Assembly (NCBI GenBank): GCA_025149285.1
Contig: CP102274.1
Span: 5,358,001-5,422,000 of the forward strand
DNA length: 64,000 bases
Direction: 5' to 3'
From: Hungatella hathewayi
GTDB lineage: Bacteria > Bacillota > Clostridia > Lachnospirales > Lachnospiraceae
The notes under the pieces were generated by a model, which worked only from the letters and a program-made list of their open reading frames with translations, was not told where the DNA came from and did no database searches. Shown here piece by piece: positions 8,880-18,225 of the stretch. The position numbers and the translations under genes are program-made. Positions within the stretch are counted from its first letter, which is position 1. Each line of letters starts with the position of its first letter.

Positions 8880-11800
8880 CTACTCTACCCAAGCCCCGGA
8901 CGCATCTACCCGGTATCCGTCTGGCGTCTGGCGGTTCATAAATAAAGCACCCTTGGTTCCGTCTGATGTGGGGTTAAAATAGTACCACACTCCGTCAATC
9001 AGGTTCCAGCCGGTATACATACGTCCTCTGGTCCCGTCTGAAACGGCATGGAGGTAATAGCGGTTCCCGTCTGTATCTGTAAACCATCCGGTCTGCATAT
9101 ATCCTTTCTCATCAAAATGGTACCACTCACTTGTCCCATTATAAGTAAGCAGCTGCCAGCAGGCAGCCGGATAGCTTCCATCTTTATTCTGATACCACCA
9201 GCCGGTACTATCCTGAATCCAGGTTCCAGCACTGTCAAAGTTTGGACTCATAGCACTTCCTATGACAGAACGGCTGGAACCGCCACCACCACCGGAGGAA
9301 CTTCCACCCGATGAACCGCTTGATGGCCGCTGTGTCTGATCTGTTGTTTTAAATGCTACAACGACTTTGCACTCTGCGGACTTCTGCCCATCCAAGGTAA
9401 GCACCTGAATACTGGTTTCCATTGTTCCCGCCGCCGTGGATACATAATACTTGTCTCTTGCAAGATTATCTGCATCGACCTTCTCAAGGGCTTTTATCCA
9501 TGCTGCCTCCGGCAAAACTGTCACCAGACCATTACCTGATACGGATACCACTGCTTCATTCACCGAGTTCCAGCTTACCTCCTTATTCTCCGCCTCTTCT
9601 GGCATCACGAAAGCAGTAAGCTGCTGGGCATCCGTCACCTGATAGGAAACAGACGGGTTGGCCCGGCTGCCGGTCATCACCTTCTCTATGCTGAACTTAA
9701 GTTCGCTTTTATCTAAGGCTACCGATGCTACATGTGCTATGGTCTGGTCATCGGTACGGAAGGAAAGATTCACTGCACATACCGACTGTTTTCCTCCATC
9801 TTCCGTTGTAACCGTCACATAATTGGAACGGGTACCAGACGCTTCCTTTTTTGCGTAAGGGTGCTCTTTATTTCTCTCTTCTTCTGCCCTGATTAAATCT
9901 AAAATCCACTTTGCATTCTCTTTGGCACTCACAATACCCTCTGAATCAATCCGGAGCATATCCGCATCACCTACAGACCATTTCACATTTTTGTTGTCCG
10001 CATATTCCGGAGTAATCGTTTCATAAAGACGCTTTGAAGGTGTGACGGAATAACGTTCTGTAGGATCCAAACGGTCCCCTTCTAATGTCCTGACAATCTC
10101 AAATGCCAGTTCAGACTGGTCGAGCTTAACATCTGATACCGGGACAACCGTATCGTCAGTAATCTTGAAATTCACCGTAACAAATGCACTGGAACGCTTC
10201 TGCCCGGCTTCTGTGGTTACCGTAACAGACGCATAGTTGGTTCCCTCTGTTGTTATCTTTTTGGACGGATATAATTCCTGATTGGCCACACCGGCTTGTA
10301 TCAGCTCCTGAATCCACTTTGCCGACTGGTTGACCGATACCTCCCCATTTTCTGTAACATGGATGACATCGGTAGATGAGCCATCCGTATCTTTCACATT
10401 CCAAATGATGTTCTTGTTTGCCGCCGTATCCGGTATTACGGTAGCCGTCAGTTTCTGCGGATCAGTAACCTTCCAGCCTATCTGCGGATTCCAACGGGAA
10501 CCGCTGCGTATCTGTTCTATCTCAAACGTCAGCTCCGTCTTATCCAGGATAACACCATTAGTCATTGCCCGGTATTTAGCAGACAGGGTAATGTTTCCTT
10601 CCGGCATGGTAAAGGAGGTTTCAGCCCCATTGGTATGTATGATTTCCTCTTTGTCAAAATCGTCGGTTGTCCAGGACAGGGAATCCGGCACCAATTCATA
10701 ATATACAGGGGGCTCTGACTCCGTTTCATTTAAAGGACTTGTATACACCAGGACTTTGGCTCCCTTCGCTACGGCTCCCGGGTTTGCCCAGTTGATTTCT
10801 TTTGCAAAATTATTCTGGGATTCCAGCACAGAGAGTGTACCATGGTCCACAGCCGGAATTGTAATCAAATACCCCCTGACCGGATCTCCCGTCTTACTGG
10901 GAGCATAGTGATGGATATTCTCTTTTCCAATTTCCAAAACTCCCGTTTCCAGTTCCTCATAAAAATAACGGTTTGTCTGCTTTATAAAACTTCCCATCTG
11001 GTAAAGGGAAAAATCCCGCTGGTTGGAATAATATGCCCCGATGTGATGTTCCAGCCGAATTTGCGGTGTTAATTTATTTCCAAAGGGATTTAATGAGTAC
11101 TTGTCCTCACTATCCGTATAGAGATAGGCGAGGTCATCTCCTAAATCAATGGTCCCACCTTCAATATATCCCACAAAGAGTCCCGCTGTCTTTAATGTCG
11201 ATGAAGTAGATGCTCCAATGGTCCCTGCAAACCGGCCATTCTTAAGCTGGCCGCTCTGCATCCTTCCCACCAGACCACCGATATAATCCGCTGACGTGCT
11301 GCCAACCTTACCTTCCACATATGTATTATATATTTCCGTTTCGTAGATATTTCCTGCAATTCCGCCTACATATCCTTCTGAGTAAAGAGCGCTGTAGCTA
11401 TCTGTGGTATCACTGGTGCAGTCACTCATAAAGGAGGATTGGGCAGAGCCGCAGATTCCTCCAGCGTAAGCATCATTTACGCCGTCTGCATCGGTTCCCC
11501 CCAAGACTCCAGCTGTATTGGTACACTCCAAAATCACGCTGTCATATGCTTCCCCAACAATCCCACCGATGACACCTACGCCACGCACCTGTCCTCTGGA
11601 GCTGCAATTACTTATGGTGCTGTCGTTCGTCTCTCCAACCAGAAGTGCCGCCTTACTGTGAGCATTCACCTGTCCGTCCACCGTCAGATTTTCAATCACC
11701 GCTCCATGGACACTGCCGAACAGCCCGGCATAATCCTGAGTCGTATCACTGATTTTCAGGTTATACACGCGGTATCCCTGTCCGTTAAAATTCCCCTTAA

Positions 11801-12506
11801 ATGGTTTCGGTTCGCTGTCCCCGGCTTCTGTAAAATATCCAATCGGCAGCCAGGAGGCAGTATCGCTTAAGGATATGTCCCGTGTCAAAGCAAAATAGTA
11901 CCCCTCATAACCGTCCACTTCCTCATTAGCAACATGATACGCCAGGAGTTTTAAATCCTTATCCGAGTTAATCTCGTAAGGTTCTTCCTCGGTTCCCTCT
12001 CCATCAAAATGGTCACTCATTTCCATACCGCCCCAAATATTCAAGGCACCTTTGTAAAACATGGCATTGGAAGGAGTAGCATTGGAAGGAGTAGCCGGAA
12101 TCAGCTCATCTTTATCTGTAATGACTTCTGCTGCCCCTGCCTCTGGTTCCTTGGTTTTGATTTCCTCCGTTCCTGCCTCGTTTTCCTCTTCCTCCGCTTT
12201 TGCTTCTGTTTTGTCCTCTAAATCTGAAGTTCCTGCATCCTGGTCCGCCTTCTGGTCAGTCTGGGTGATACCTGCTTGCGCCATTTCCCCTTCTGCGCTG
12301 TCTTTTTCTTTCTCCCGCCTAGCTTCTGACGGACTGGCCATTGGAGCTGTACCGGCTTCTTCTACCGCCTCGTTAACGGCCTCCTTTGCATAAACGGTAG
12401 CGATACCGTTTGGATATGATACAGAAAGAACTGGAGTTAACCCCATCGCTGCAATCAAGGTCCATGCAGATAGAACTGCCTGCCCCTTCTTCATCTTTTT
12501 CTTCAT
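8880..12506 (-). CDS. Giant surface protein: GLUG-type helix, three Ig-like repeats, wall-binding repeats
   Basis: 1,208 residues. A signal peptide (1-41) is followed by an acidic Ala/Glu-rich stretch with a duplicated ATPSN motif (about 42-150). A right-handed repeat region with many GGLVG/GLFG turns (about 165-470) is typical of GLUG-type adhesins. Three bacterial Ig-like units begin near residues 649, 787 and 923, each starting with a variant of LDKSELxFEI. A Gly/Ser linker (about 1060-1080) leads to choline-binding-type repeats with GWW, GWF and YYFN motifs (1090-1208). The start has AAGGAG five bases upstream. It follows the DUF6273 gene by 42 bases and is probably the last gene of a csp-DUF6273 operon. 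An adhesin or matrix role is inferred. Confidence 0.85.
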   Translation of the reverse strand: MKKKMKKGQAVLSAWTLIAAMGLTPVLSVSYPNGIATVYAKEAVNEAVEEAGTAPMASPSEARREKEKDSAEGEMAQAGITQTDQKADQDAGTSDLEDKTEAKAEEEENEAGTEEIKTKEPEAGAAEVITDKDELIPATPSNATPSNAMFYKGALNIWGGMEMSDHFDGEGTEEEPYEINSDKDLKLLAYHVANEEVDGYEGYYFALTRDISLSDTASWLPIGYFTEAGDSEPKPFKGNFNGQGYRVYNLKISDTTQDYAGLFGSVHGAVIENLTVDGQVNAHSKAALLVGETNDSTISNCSSRGQVRGVGVIGGIVGEAYDSVILECTNTAGVLGGTDADGVNDAYAGGICGSAQSSFMSDCTSDTTDSYSALYSEGYVGGIAGNIYETEIYNTYVEGKVGSTSADYIGGLVGRMQSGQLKNGRFAGTIGASTSSTLKTAGLFVGYIEGGTIDLGDDLAYLYTDSEDKYSLNPFGNKLTPQIRLEHHIGAYYSNQRDFSLYQMGSFIKQTNRYFYEELETGVLEIGKENIHHYAPSKTGDPVRGYLITIPAVDHGTLSVLESQNNFAKEINWANPGAVAKGAKVLVYTSPLNETESEPPVYYELVPDSLSWTTDDFDKEEIIHTNGAETSFTMPEGNITLSAKYRAMTNGVILDKTELTFEIEQIRSGSRWNPQIGWKVTDPQKLTATVIPDTAANKNIIWNVKDTDGSSTDVIHVTENGEVSVNQSAKWIQELIQAGVANQELYPSKKITTEGTNYASVTVTTEAGQKRSSAFVTVNFKITDDTVVPVSDVKLDQSELAFEIVRTLEGDRLDPTERYSVTPSKRLYETITPEYADNKNVKWSVGDADMLRIDSEGIVSAKENAKWILDLIRAEEERNKEHPYAKKEASGTRSNYVTVTTEDGGKQSVCAVNLSFRTDDQTIAHVASVALDKSELKFSIEKVMTGSRANPSVSYQVTDAQQLTAFVMPEEAENKEVSWNSVNEAVVSVSGNGLVTVLPEAAWIKALEKVDADNLARDKYYVSTAAGTMETSIQVLTLDGQKSAECKVVVAFKTTDQTQRPSSGSSGGSSSGGGGGSSRSVIGSAMSPNFDSAGTWIQDSTGWWYQNKDGSYPAACWQLLTYNGTSEWYHFDEKGYMQTGWFTDTDGNRYYLHAVSDGTRGRMYTGWNLIDGVWYYFNPTSDGTKGALFMNRQTPDGYRVDASGAWVE

Positions 12507-12548
12507 CTTGTTCTCCTTTTTCTCAGAAAATTCCCTATGTGCAAATTT

Positions 12549-13790
12549 TTATTCCTGAACTACCACAAACGCCGGACGGATACCGATTTTCTTATTGGTT
12601 ACATCCTCCGGTGCCACCCGGCCGTCATAGGTAACAGCATAACCCTTCGTTCCGTCGCCGGCCGCAGGTGTACGCAGCCAATAGCCCGTCGTGAAGGTTC
12701 CTGCATTTATAAAATTATTCTCTTCTGCACCACCAAGCCTCCATAAGATATCCGGATACCGGAGCGCTTCTTCCAATGAAAGGCAGAATATCTGGTCCGT
12801 GACTTTAATTCCCGGGCGGCTGCGCTTTGTAAAGCTCCGGGCTGAAATCTGGTAATTATTACTTTTTCCCGCATAGGTAAACGGGCAGGTTGTAACCGTT
12901 TCCGCAAGATTTTCCCTATCCTCCAATTCCTGGTTTAGCCATGCCCTTAAATCAGACGCTTCCCAGGCATTTGCCCTCCCGTCAAAAAGGCTTTCGCTTC
13001 CACCAATAATGGTGTCACAGAGAAACAGCGCTCCATTCCGGTTACTTCCGGCATCACAGTAATCTGGATCAATACAGCGGAAGGTATATGATTTCCCGGC
13101 AATTGACCGTTCCATCGTATCCCCGGTATACCAGATTCTGCCCTGTGTATTATCTGGTTCTCCCTTCTGTATGACAAAGGCCGGGCGGACCCCGGCTTCT
13201 GTTAATGATACCCGGCTGGAAGCAATGTGTCCGTTGTATTGCACCATATAGGCCTGGTTTGTCGTGTTCTCTCTAGGCGACCTGGTCCAGTAGTAGCGCA
13301 TTCCTCTTTGCGGTGTCCAGATTTTTCTGGTAATCGCTTTGTAGGCAGGGTTCTTTACTTCATCAACAGACAGGCAGAAAACCCGGTCTGATATGGAATC
13401 CCCAGTCTCTGAAAGTTTTACGGGGAGCAGGTCCCCTGATACTGACAAGGTATCAGCAAACTGCTGGTTAAGCCATGTCCTGACATCCGAGTAGGTATAA
13501 TCGTTATTGGAAGCCGCATAACGGACACACAGAGAGTAGGGAATGACCTCATCCGACACAAACAGATATCCACCCCGGTAATCCGTATCCAGACAGGTGA
13601 ATCCCAATGTGCTGTATCCATCACCGAGGCCAGTCTCAACCTCCAGTGTATCTCCTGTCTCAAACCTCCCCTCCTCACCTCTGACTGTCTCCGCATGGGC
13701 TATAAAGCCAAATAGATAGCTGATAGCAGAACAGGTGGCAACCAAAACAAACAAGGCATGCCGCTTTTTCATTCTGATTCGCCAATTCAT
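12549..13790 (-). CDS. Secreted DUF6273 protein with two repeats
   Basis: 413 residues with a signal peptide (about 1-33, ending AHA). Two copies of a DUF6273-like module follow (about 40-215 and 220-413). Each has a WLNQ motif, an FCLS motif, a WxRSP/WLRTP motif and a final GVRPAFV/GIRPAFV, like the lectin-like modules common in clostridial secreted proteins. The ATG overlaps the csp stop codon (ATGA), and the csp 3' end supplies GGAGGAGCAGGA as the ribosome site, so translation is coupled. A second start at 13772 would give a shorter signal peptide. Ligand unknown. Confidence 0.8.
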   Translation of the reverse strand: MNWRIRMKKRHALFVLVATCSAISYLFGFIAHAETVRGEEGRFETGDTLEVETGLGDGYSTLGFTCLDTDYRGGYLFVSDEVIPYSLCVRYAASNNDYTYSDVRTWLNQQFADTLSVSGDLLPVKLSETGDSISDRVFCLSVDEVKNPAYKAITRKIWTPQRGMRYYWTRSPRENTTNQAYMVQYNGHIASSRVSLTEAGVRPAFVIQKGEPDNTQGRIWYTGDTMERSIAGKSYTFRCIDPDYCDAGSNRNGALFLCDTIIGGSESLFDGRANAWEASDLRAWLNQELEDRENLAETVTTCPFTYAGKSNNYQISARSFTKRSRPGIKVTDQIFCLSLEEALRYPDILWRLGGAEENNFINAGTFTTGYWLRTPAAGDGTKGYAVTYDGRVAPEDVTNKKIGIRPAFVVVQE

Positions 13791-13999
13791 TCCTGCTCCT
13801 CCACCGTCACTGATAATGCAACACTTCGTTTCCTGTCATCCTCCCCTGGCTCAAAGTTCACTTTCTGCCCCTCCTTCAGCCGTTTAAAACCATCTCCATG
13901 GATTTCGGAATAATGGACAAAATAATCAATGTTGTCCTCATCTGTAATAAATCCAAATCCCTTCCGTACATCAAACCATTTCACAATTCCTTTCAGCAT
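13787..13999 (-). CDS. Cold-shock protein (CspA family)
   Basis: This 70-residue single cold-shock domain binds single-stranded RNA or DNA. RNP1 is KGFGFI (13-18) and RNP2 is YFVHY (26-30). The start at 13999 has AAAGGAG seven bases upstream; the longer reading frame upstream runs into the insertion sequence and is not real. It is coupled by a 4-base overlap to a secreted DUF6273 protein, an odd partner for a cold-shock protein. The IS91-type element begins only 27 bases upstream of the ATG, so the native promoter has been displaced and transcription may depend on the element. Confidence 0.93.
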   Translation of the reverse strand: MLKGIVKWFDVRKGFGFITDEDNIDYFVHYSEIHGDGFKRLKEGQKVNFEPGEDDRKRSVALSVTVEEQE

Positions 14000-14025
14000 A
14001 TCAAAACTCCTTTCATATTTGTGCA

Positions 14026-15434
14026 AAGAACAAAGTGCCTTCGGCACTCTCAACTCCCCTGCCCCTCACTCATGAGGGGTTTTGGGGTTTTCCTTTGTCA
14101 CTTTTTGTTGTAAAATATTCTTATGTATAAAAAGAACATTCTTCAAACTATTTTCAGTGACCACTTTGAGTACATCCAGTATGCTCTTCGTCCTGGCAAA
14201 AATGTTATGGATAACATCAAACGTATGATCCATTGCCACGATCCTTCTTATGGACAAGCTGTCTACGGCTGTCCCCATTGTGGTAAACTTAAATCTGTAC
14301 CTTTTTCCTGCAAAAGCCGTTTCTGTCCATCTTGTGGTAACATGTATAATCAGAAACGGGCTTTTCGTATGTCCTGCAAGCTCATTTCCTGTAACCACAG
14401 ACACTGTGTCTTTACGATTCCAGAGGAACTTCGCATATACTTTCTTAAGGACCATTCTCTTTTGAATTGTCTTTTTCATGCCGTCCGAGATGTCGTCCTC
14501 CGTATGTTTTCTAAACTTAATAAAACTGAAAACTTTACTCCCGGGTTTATTTGTGTCCTTCACTCTTTTGGTAGAGACCTCAAATGGAATCCTCATATCC
14601 ATGCGCTCATTTCCGAGGGCGGGGCCGGTAATTTTACCTCCTGGCGTCCAAACAAACATTTTGATTTCAGATTTTTACGCTTTGCTTTCCGTAAGGTTCT
14701 TTTAGAAAAACTTGCGCATAAACTCGGTTCTTCTTTCCTTAAACTTAAAAATCAGATTTATAAGGATCACCCGGATGGTTTTTATGTCCGTGCCAAACCC
14801 AATCTCTGCTCTCCTGATATCACCATTAAGTATATCAGCCGATATCTCGGACGACCGGTTATTGCTGCCTCCAGAATTGATTCTTACGATGGTGACTCCG
14901 TGACGTTTCATTACACCAGGCATGAGGATCACAAGACGGTTACAGAATGCCTCCCCGTCATTGATTTTATAAAACGCCTGATTATTCATATCCCTGACAA
15001 GCACTTCAAAATGGTTCGTTACTACGGTATTTATGCAAAACATCATAAACAGGAAAAAAATCTTCGGCAATGTTTATCCCCTCAGAAACAACGCTATCTT
15101 TCCAGTCTTCTGGATTGGCGTAACTCGATTATTCTGACGTTTGGATATGACCCACTCAAATGTCCGAAGTGTGGCACTTCTATGTTGGTTTTAGAAGTTT
15201 ACTACAAAAAAACTGCGCTGTTTGAACGATTCCGAAAGGTAATGGGTTATGGATAGTTCCATGCCCCTTATTCTTTCTTTGCCGTCAGACAGCGCAGTCT
15301 AAACCAAAACAAAAAACTACATAATCAACGTCGTGGCGAATCACTACATTCGCTCTTTTGTTATGTGATTTTTTATTTCAAGTCCATTATACACTATCTT
15401 GGCCGATTTGCGAAGTTTCCTAGAAAGTAAAAAA
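14026..15434 (+). mobile_element. IS91-type insertion sequence, copy 2
   Basis: This copy has the same sequence as 6242-7650 and the same orientation. GAAC lies at 14028-14031 at the left edge. The right edge falls in the T-run of the terminator of the S1-like gene. The flanks do not match those of copy 1 in a way that would reconstruct a single interrupted site. Confidence 0.88.
14123..15256 (+). CDS. IS91-family Y2 HUH transposase, copy 2
   Basis: 377 residues, identical in translation to the enzyme at 6339-7472: the zinc-binding N-terminus, HIH motif, Y237/Y241 pair and C-terminal zinc knuckle are all intact. Both copies therefore look functional. Confidence 0.93.
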   Translation: MYKKNILQTIFSDHFEYIQYALRPGKNVMDNIKRMIHCHDPSYGQAVYGCPHCGKLKSVPFSCKSRFCPSCGNMYNQKRAFRMSCKLISCNHRHCVFTIPEELRIYFLKDHSLLNCLFHAVRDVVLRMFSKLNKTENFTPGFICVLHSFGRDLKWNPHIHALISEGGAGNFTSWRPNKHFDFRFLRFAFRKVLLEKLAHKLGSSFLKLKNQIYKDHPDGFYVRAKPNLCSPDITIKYISRYLGRPVIAASRIDSYDGDSVTFHYTRHEDHKTVTECLPVIDFIKRLIIHIPDKHFKMVRYYGIYAKHHKQEKNLRQCLSPQKQRYLSSLLDWRNSIILTFGYDPLKCPKCGTSMLVLEVYYKKTALFERFRKVMGYG

Positions 15435-15456
15435 GACAGCATCTGGTACTGTCTCA
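15435..15456 (-). terminator. Terminator of the S1-like gene, abutted by IS copy 2
   Basis: GACAG pairs with CTGTC around a 9-base loop, followed on the minus strand by six T residues that also form the right edge of the IS. It lies 13 bases after the stop codon. Confidence 0.65.
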
Positions 15457-15468
15457 GGTACAAAATTC

Positions 15469-16431
15469 CTATTTTCTTTTAATAATTCTTGTGATAATCC
15501 CCTCTGCCACTTCCCGCTCATCGTTAATTCTGGTTACCAGAAAGCCGACCTCATCTCCCTGCCCCGGAAGGCTGGCTGTATTACAGGAATGTGCCACCGC
15601 ATTGACCCTGCAGTCCAGTTGGATAAAATAGGTGCCCTTAAATACATCTGTTATTTTTCCTACATATTTTCCCTGGCGGCGCAGGCGCATTAAATTTTCC
15701 TTGTTGACATTGGTCTTTGCCTCTTTGGCACTTACCTCTACCTTCAGATTCTCAATCGAATCTCCGGATATCTTCTTCATCATCACGCTGACAACATCCC
15801 CGATGGAGAATTTCTCATTGGCATCTGCCATCCATTCCCAGGACATATCCCTCGCTTTTAAGGAGCATTCCACGCCAAAGACCTCTAACCGGACCGCTTT
15901 CTGTGCCACGGCAATAACTCGCGCTTCCACAACACGGCCAGGCACAATCATAGGGGGGCCCTCCTGTTGTCCCAGGTAAAACTGCTGGCGTTTACGAAGC
16001 ATTGCCTCTTTTCTGGACGCAACCACGCTCCTTGACTTTTCCTCCATCTCCCGGATTATAAAATCCAGTTCTGCGCCCAGCATGTTGTTAGCAAGACGGG
16101 TCTGGCGGTTTAACGTATTGGAATTTTCTCTTCCGTCTCCCTCCAAGTTAATCATCATTTCTTCCATGGGGATTAATACACGGTAATCTTTATAGTAGAC
16201 GACTGCTACTACCCATCCGCCATCCAGGCGCTCGATACCACTTAATCCTCCAGACAGGATTTTCTTTGTGCGGTAGGCATTCACCATCTCATGCCAGGTT
16301 ATATCCCCGCTCTCCTGCCTTGCCGCTGCTCCGGAAGCATCTACGGTAAGGATTCCCATTGGCTGGACATGTACACGCTTTTCCCTCTCCTGCACCTCCT
16401 CTGCCAGACGACCTTCACTGTCTTCCCTCAT
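15469..16431 (-). CDS. S1-domain-like RNA-binding protein
   Basis: 320 residues, predicted cytoplasmic. The C-terminal half holds two segments that look like S1/OB folds: about 160-230 (PGRVVEARVIAV, then a VGDVV-like turn) and about 245-318 (GKYVGKITDVFKGTYFIQL). The N-terminal half has no family I recognise and includes a basic helical segment (EMEEKSRSVVASRKE). ATG 16431 is chosen because AAAGGTGG lies 6-7 bases upstream. Translation control, or a role on an accessory element, is inferred from conjugative-type regulator genes nearby (16.6 and 19.0-19.6 kb). Confidence 0.65.
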   Translation of the reverse strand: MREDSEGRLAEEVQEREKRVHVQPMGILTVDASGAAARQESGDITWHEMVNAYRTKKILSGGLSGIERLDGGWVVAVVYYKDYRVLIPMEEMMINLEGDGRENSNTLNRQTRLANNMLGAELDFIIREMEEKSRSVVASRKEAMLRKRQQFYLGQQEGPPMIVPGRVVEARVIAVAQKAVRLEVFGVECSLKARDMSWEWMADANEKFSIGDVVSVMMKKISGDSIENLKVEVSAKEAKTNVNKENLMRLRRQGKYVGKITDVFKGTYFIQLDCRVNAVAHSCNTASLPGQGDEVGFLVTRINDEREVAEGIITRIIKRK

Positions 16432-16465
16432 GCATATACCACCTTTCTTGTTTTTTGAGTCAGAA

Positions 16466-16491
16466 AAAGCAGCCGGCGAACCAGCTGCTTT
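16466..16491 (-). terminator. Hairpin upstream of the S1-like gene
   Basis: AAAGCAGC pairs with GCTGCTTT around a 10-base loop, followed on the minus strand by five T. It could terminate transcription from the decayed gene upstream or attenuate the S1-like gene. Confidence 0.55.
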
Positions 16492-16569
16492 CTCTATCCA
16501 GATTTTCAAATCCGATGATATCATTATAAAAGATTGAAAATCGCATGTCAATTCATGTCAGGACGCAAA

Positions 16570-16690
16570 TCAGTCTCTTTTTGGTCCTTTTTCGGTGACA
16601 TCAATCAAAAACTTATCAATGCAGTTTAGAAAGGGTTTGGACAGTTCCTGATATAAATCCTCCTGTCCCTCCAACGTCAGATGGACAATA
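16570..16690 (-). pseudogene. Fossil of a conjugative-element HTH_16-type gene (C-terminal part)
   Basis: About 37 codons read EDLYQELSKPFLNCIDKF..., clearly related to the C-terminus of the intact 68-residue protein at 18971-19177 (EDLYQELSKTFVSCIEQF). The N-terminal half is missing. Confidence 0.7.
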
Positions 16691-16980
16691 TTTACATTTC
16701 TTGTAATCATTCGCATTTAAATGCAGCATTCTATCATCCCTTCCTCCTTGTTATCATTCCCAGTTACTACCTTTATTTATATGTTCTGCTGAATACGGCT
16801 CCAACTCGCATACAACTCGTGCTATTCATACATACTATTCCAGACACTTTCTTTTTTAATTCATTGTTTTATTTATCATATGACTTCACATTCTTTTCAC
16901 TTTTTATGATATACTTCATAAACAGAAACATGTGAAACAAACCATTTTCATATTCTTAAAATTCAGTCAATATTAACCCG
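16691..16980. other. AT-rich intergenic region
   Basis: I see no supported gene here. It ends with the GGAGG ribosome site of the M20 gene. Confidence 0.5.
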
Positions 16981-16992
16981 GAGGATATTAAT

Positions 16993-18180
16993 ATGAAATC
17001 AATTTTTGAGTCTGCAAAACAGCTAACCCCAGAACTTATATCAATCAGAAGAACATTACATCAATATCCTGAAATAGGTTCTATCTTACCACGAACCCAA
17101 TCATTTGTTTTTAGTAAATTGGAAGAGTATGGATATTGTCCTCAGAAAATATGCGAAAGTGCTGTTATTGCCACTATATCTGGTAAGCAGCCCGGCAAAA
17201 CAATCCTTCTTCGCGCTGATATGGATGCTCTTCCGATTAAAGAAGCTGCTCCCGTTCCATTTGCCTCTGAAAATGGCTATATGCATGCATGTGGACACGA
17301 TATGCACACAACTATGCTTCTGGGCGCAGCTAAATTATTAAAACAATACCAGCAGGATCTGGTTGGAACCGTCAAACTGATATTTCAACCTGACGAAGAG
17401 GGATTCACCGGAGCAAAGGCATTGCTTAAGGCCGGTGTTTTGGAAAATCCCCATGTAGATGCAGGCATTGCTTTCCATGTTGTTTCCGGCATTCCATCTG
17501 GAACAGTTATGTGTGGTTCAGGCACCTGCATGGCTGGGTGTACTTTATTTCAGATCCATATAAAAGGTACTGGCTGCCATGGTGCAATGCCGGAAACCGG
17601 AGTTGACCCCATCAATATTGCGGCCCATGTTTATCTGTCTCTCCAGGAAATCATTGCAAGAGAAATTGCTCCCACCCAACCTGCCGCACTTACCGTTGGC
17701 AGGTTTTCTGCCGGCGAAGCTCCAAATATCATCCCTGAAGATGTGATTCTGGAGGGAACCATCCGTGCAATGGATTGCAAGATATCCAAATATATCTTTG
17801 ACAGAATTGAAGAAATCTCCATTCAGACAGCTTCTCTCTTTCGCGGACAAGCTTGTGTGAAAGAAATTGCTTCCGCACCACCGCTGCAAAATGACAGTGA
17901 AATGGTCAAGGAGCTTGCCAGCTACATGAAGGAATGCTATGAGCCTTATAAAATAGAATTGTTTACACAAGGCGGTATGGGGTCAGAGGATTTCGCCTCT
18001 TATACTTATGAGCGGCCATGCTGCTATATGTTAATAGGCGCCGGAACCCCAGAGGAAAATCCGCTATTCGGCAAACCGATGCATAATGACCACGTTGTAT
18101 TTAATGAGGAGATTCTTTCCCTAGGCAGTGCACTTTACGCATCAAATGCCATAAACTGGCTGCGAAACCATAGCCAATAA
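16993..18180 (+). CDS. M20-family amidohydrolase (hippurate/N-acyl-amino-acid type)
   Basis: This 395-residue enzyme would remove an acyl group from N-acyl amino acids. Motifs: LHQYPEIG (22-29), RADMDALP (74-81), the metal-binding HACGHDMH (98-105, Cys100 as in the M20D bimetal centre), QPDEEG (132-137, acid-base Glu) and late PMHNDHVVFNEE with the last metal ligand. The dimerisation domain is present (HIKGTGCHGAMPETGVDP). GGAGG lies 9 bases before the ATG. The unknown 118-residue gene follows by 45 bases. A degraded C-terminal fragment of a related gene lies near 60.5 kb. Confidence 0.92.
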   Translation: MKSIFESAKQLTPELISIRRTLHQYPEIGSILPRTQSFVFSKLEEYGYCPQKICESAVIATISGKQPGKTILLRADMDALPIKEAAPVPFASENGYMHACGHDMHTTMLLGAAKLLKQYQQDLVGTVKLIFQPDEEGFTGAKALLKAGVLENPHVDAGIAFHVVSGIPSGTVMCGSGTCMAGCTLFQIHIKGTGCHGAMPETGVDPINIAAHVYLSLQEIIAREIAPTQPAALTVGRFSAGEAPNIIPEDVILEGTIRAMDCKISKYIFDRIEEISIQTASLFRGQACVKEIASAPPLQNDSEMVKELASYMKECYEPYKIELFTQGGMGSEDFASYTYERPCCYMLIGAGTPEENPLFGKPMHNDHVVFNEEILSLGSALYASNAINWLRNHSQ

Positions 18181-18225
18181 CTTTTTCTTTGTTTACTGAA
18201 TATACTAATAAAAAAGGTTATTCAT

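Noticed and set aside
12009..12393. Plus-strand frames opposite the giant surface protein
   Set aside because: They are Ser/Pro-rich shadows of its acidic N-terminal stretch.
6242..15434. A classic composite transposon
   Set aside because: There are no terminal inverted repeats or target duplications; the element is of the rolling-circle type.
16681..16935. 84-codon plus-strand frame before the M20 gene
   Set aside because: AT-rich composition, no ribosome site and no family resemblance.
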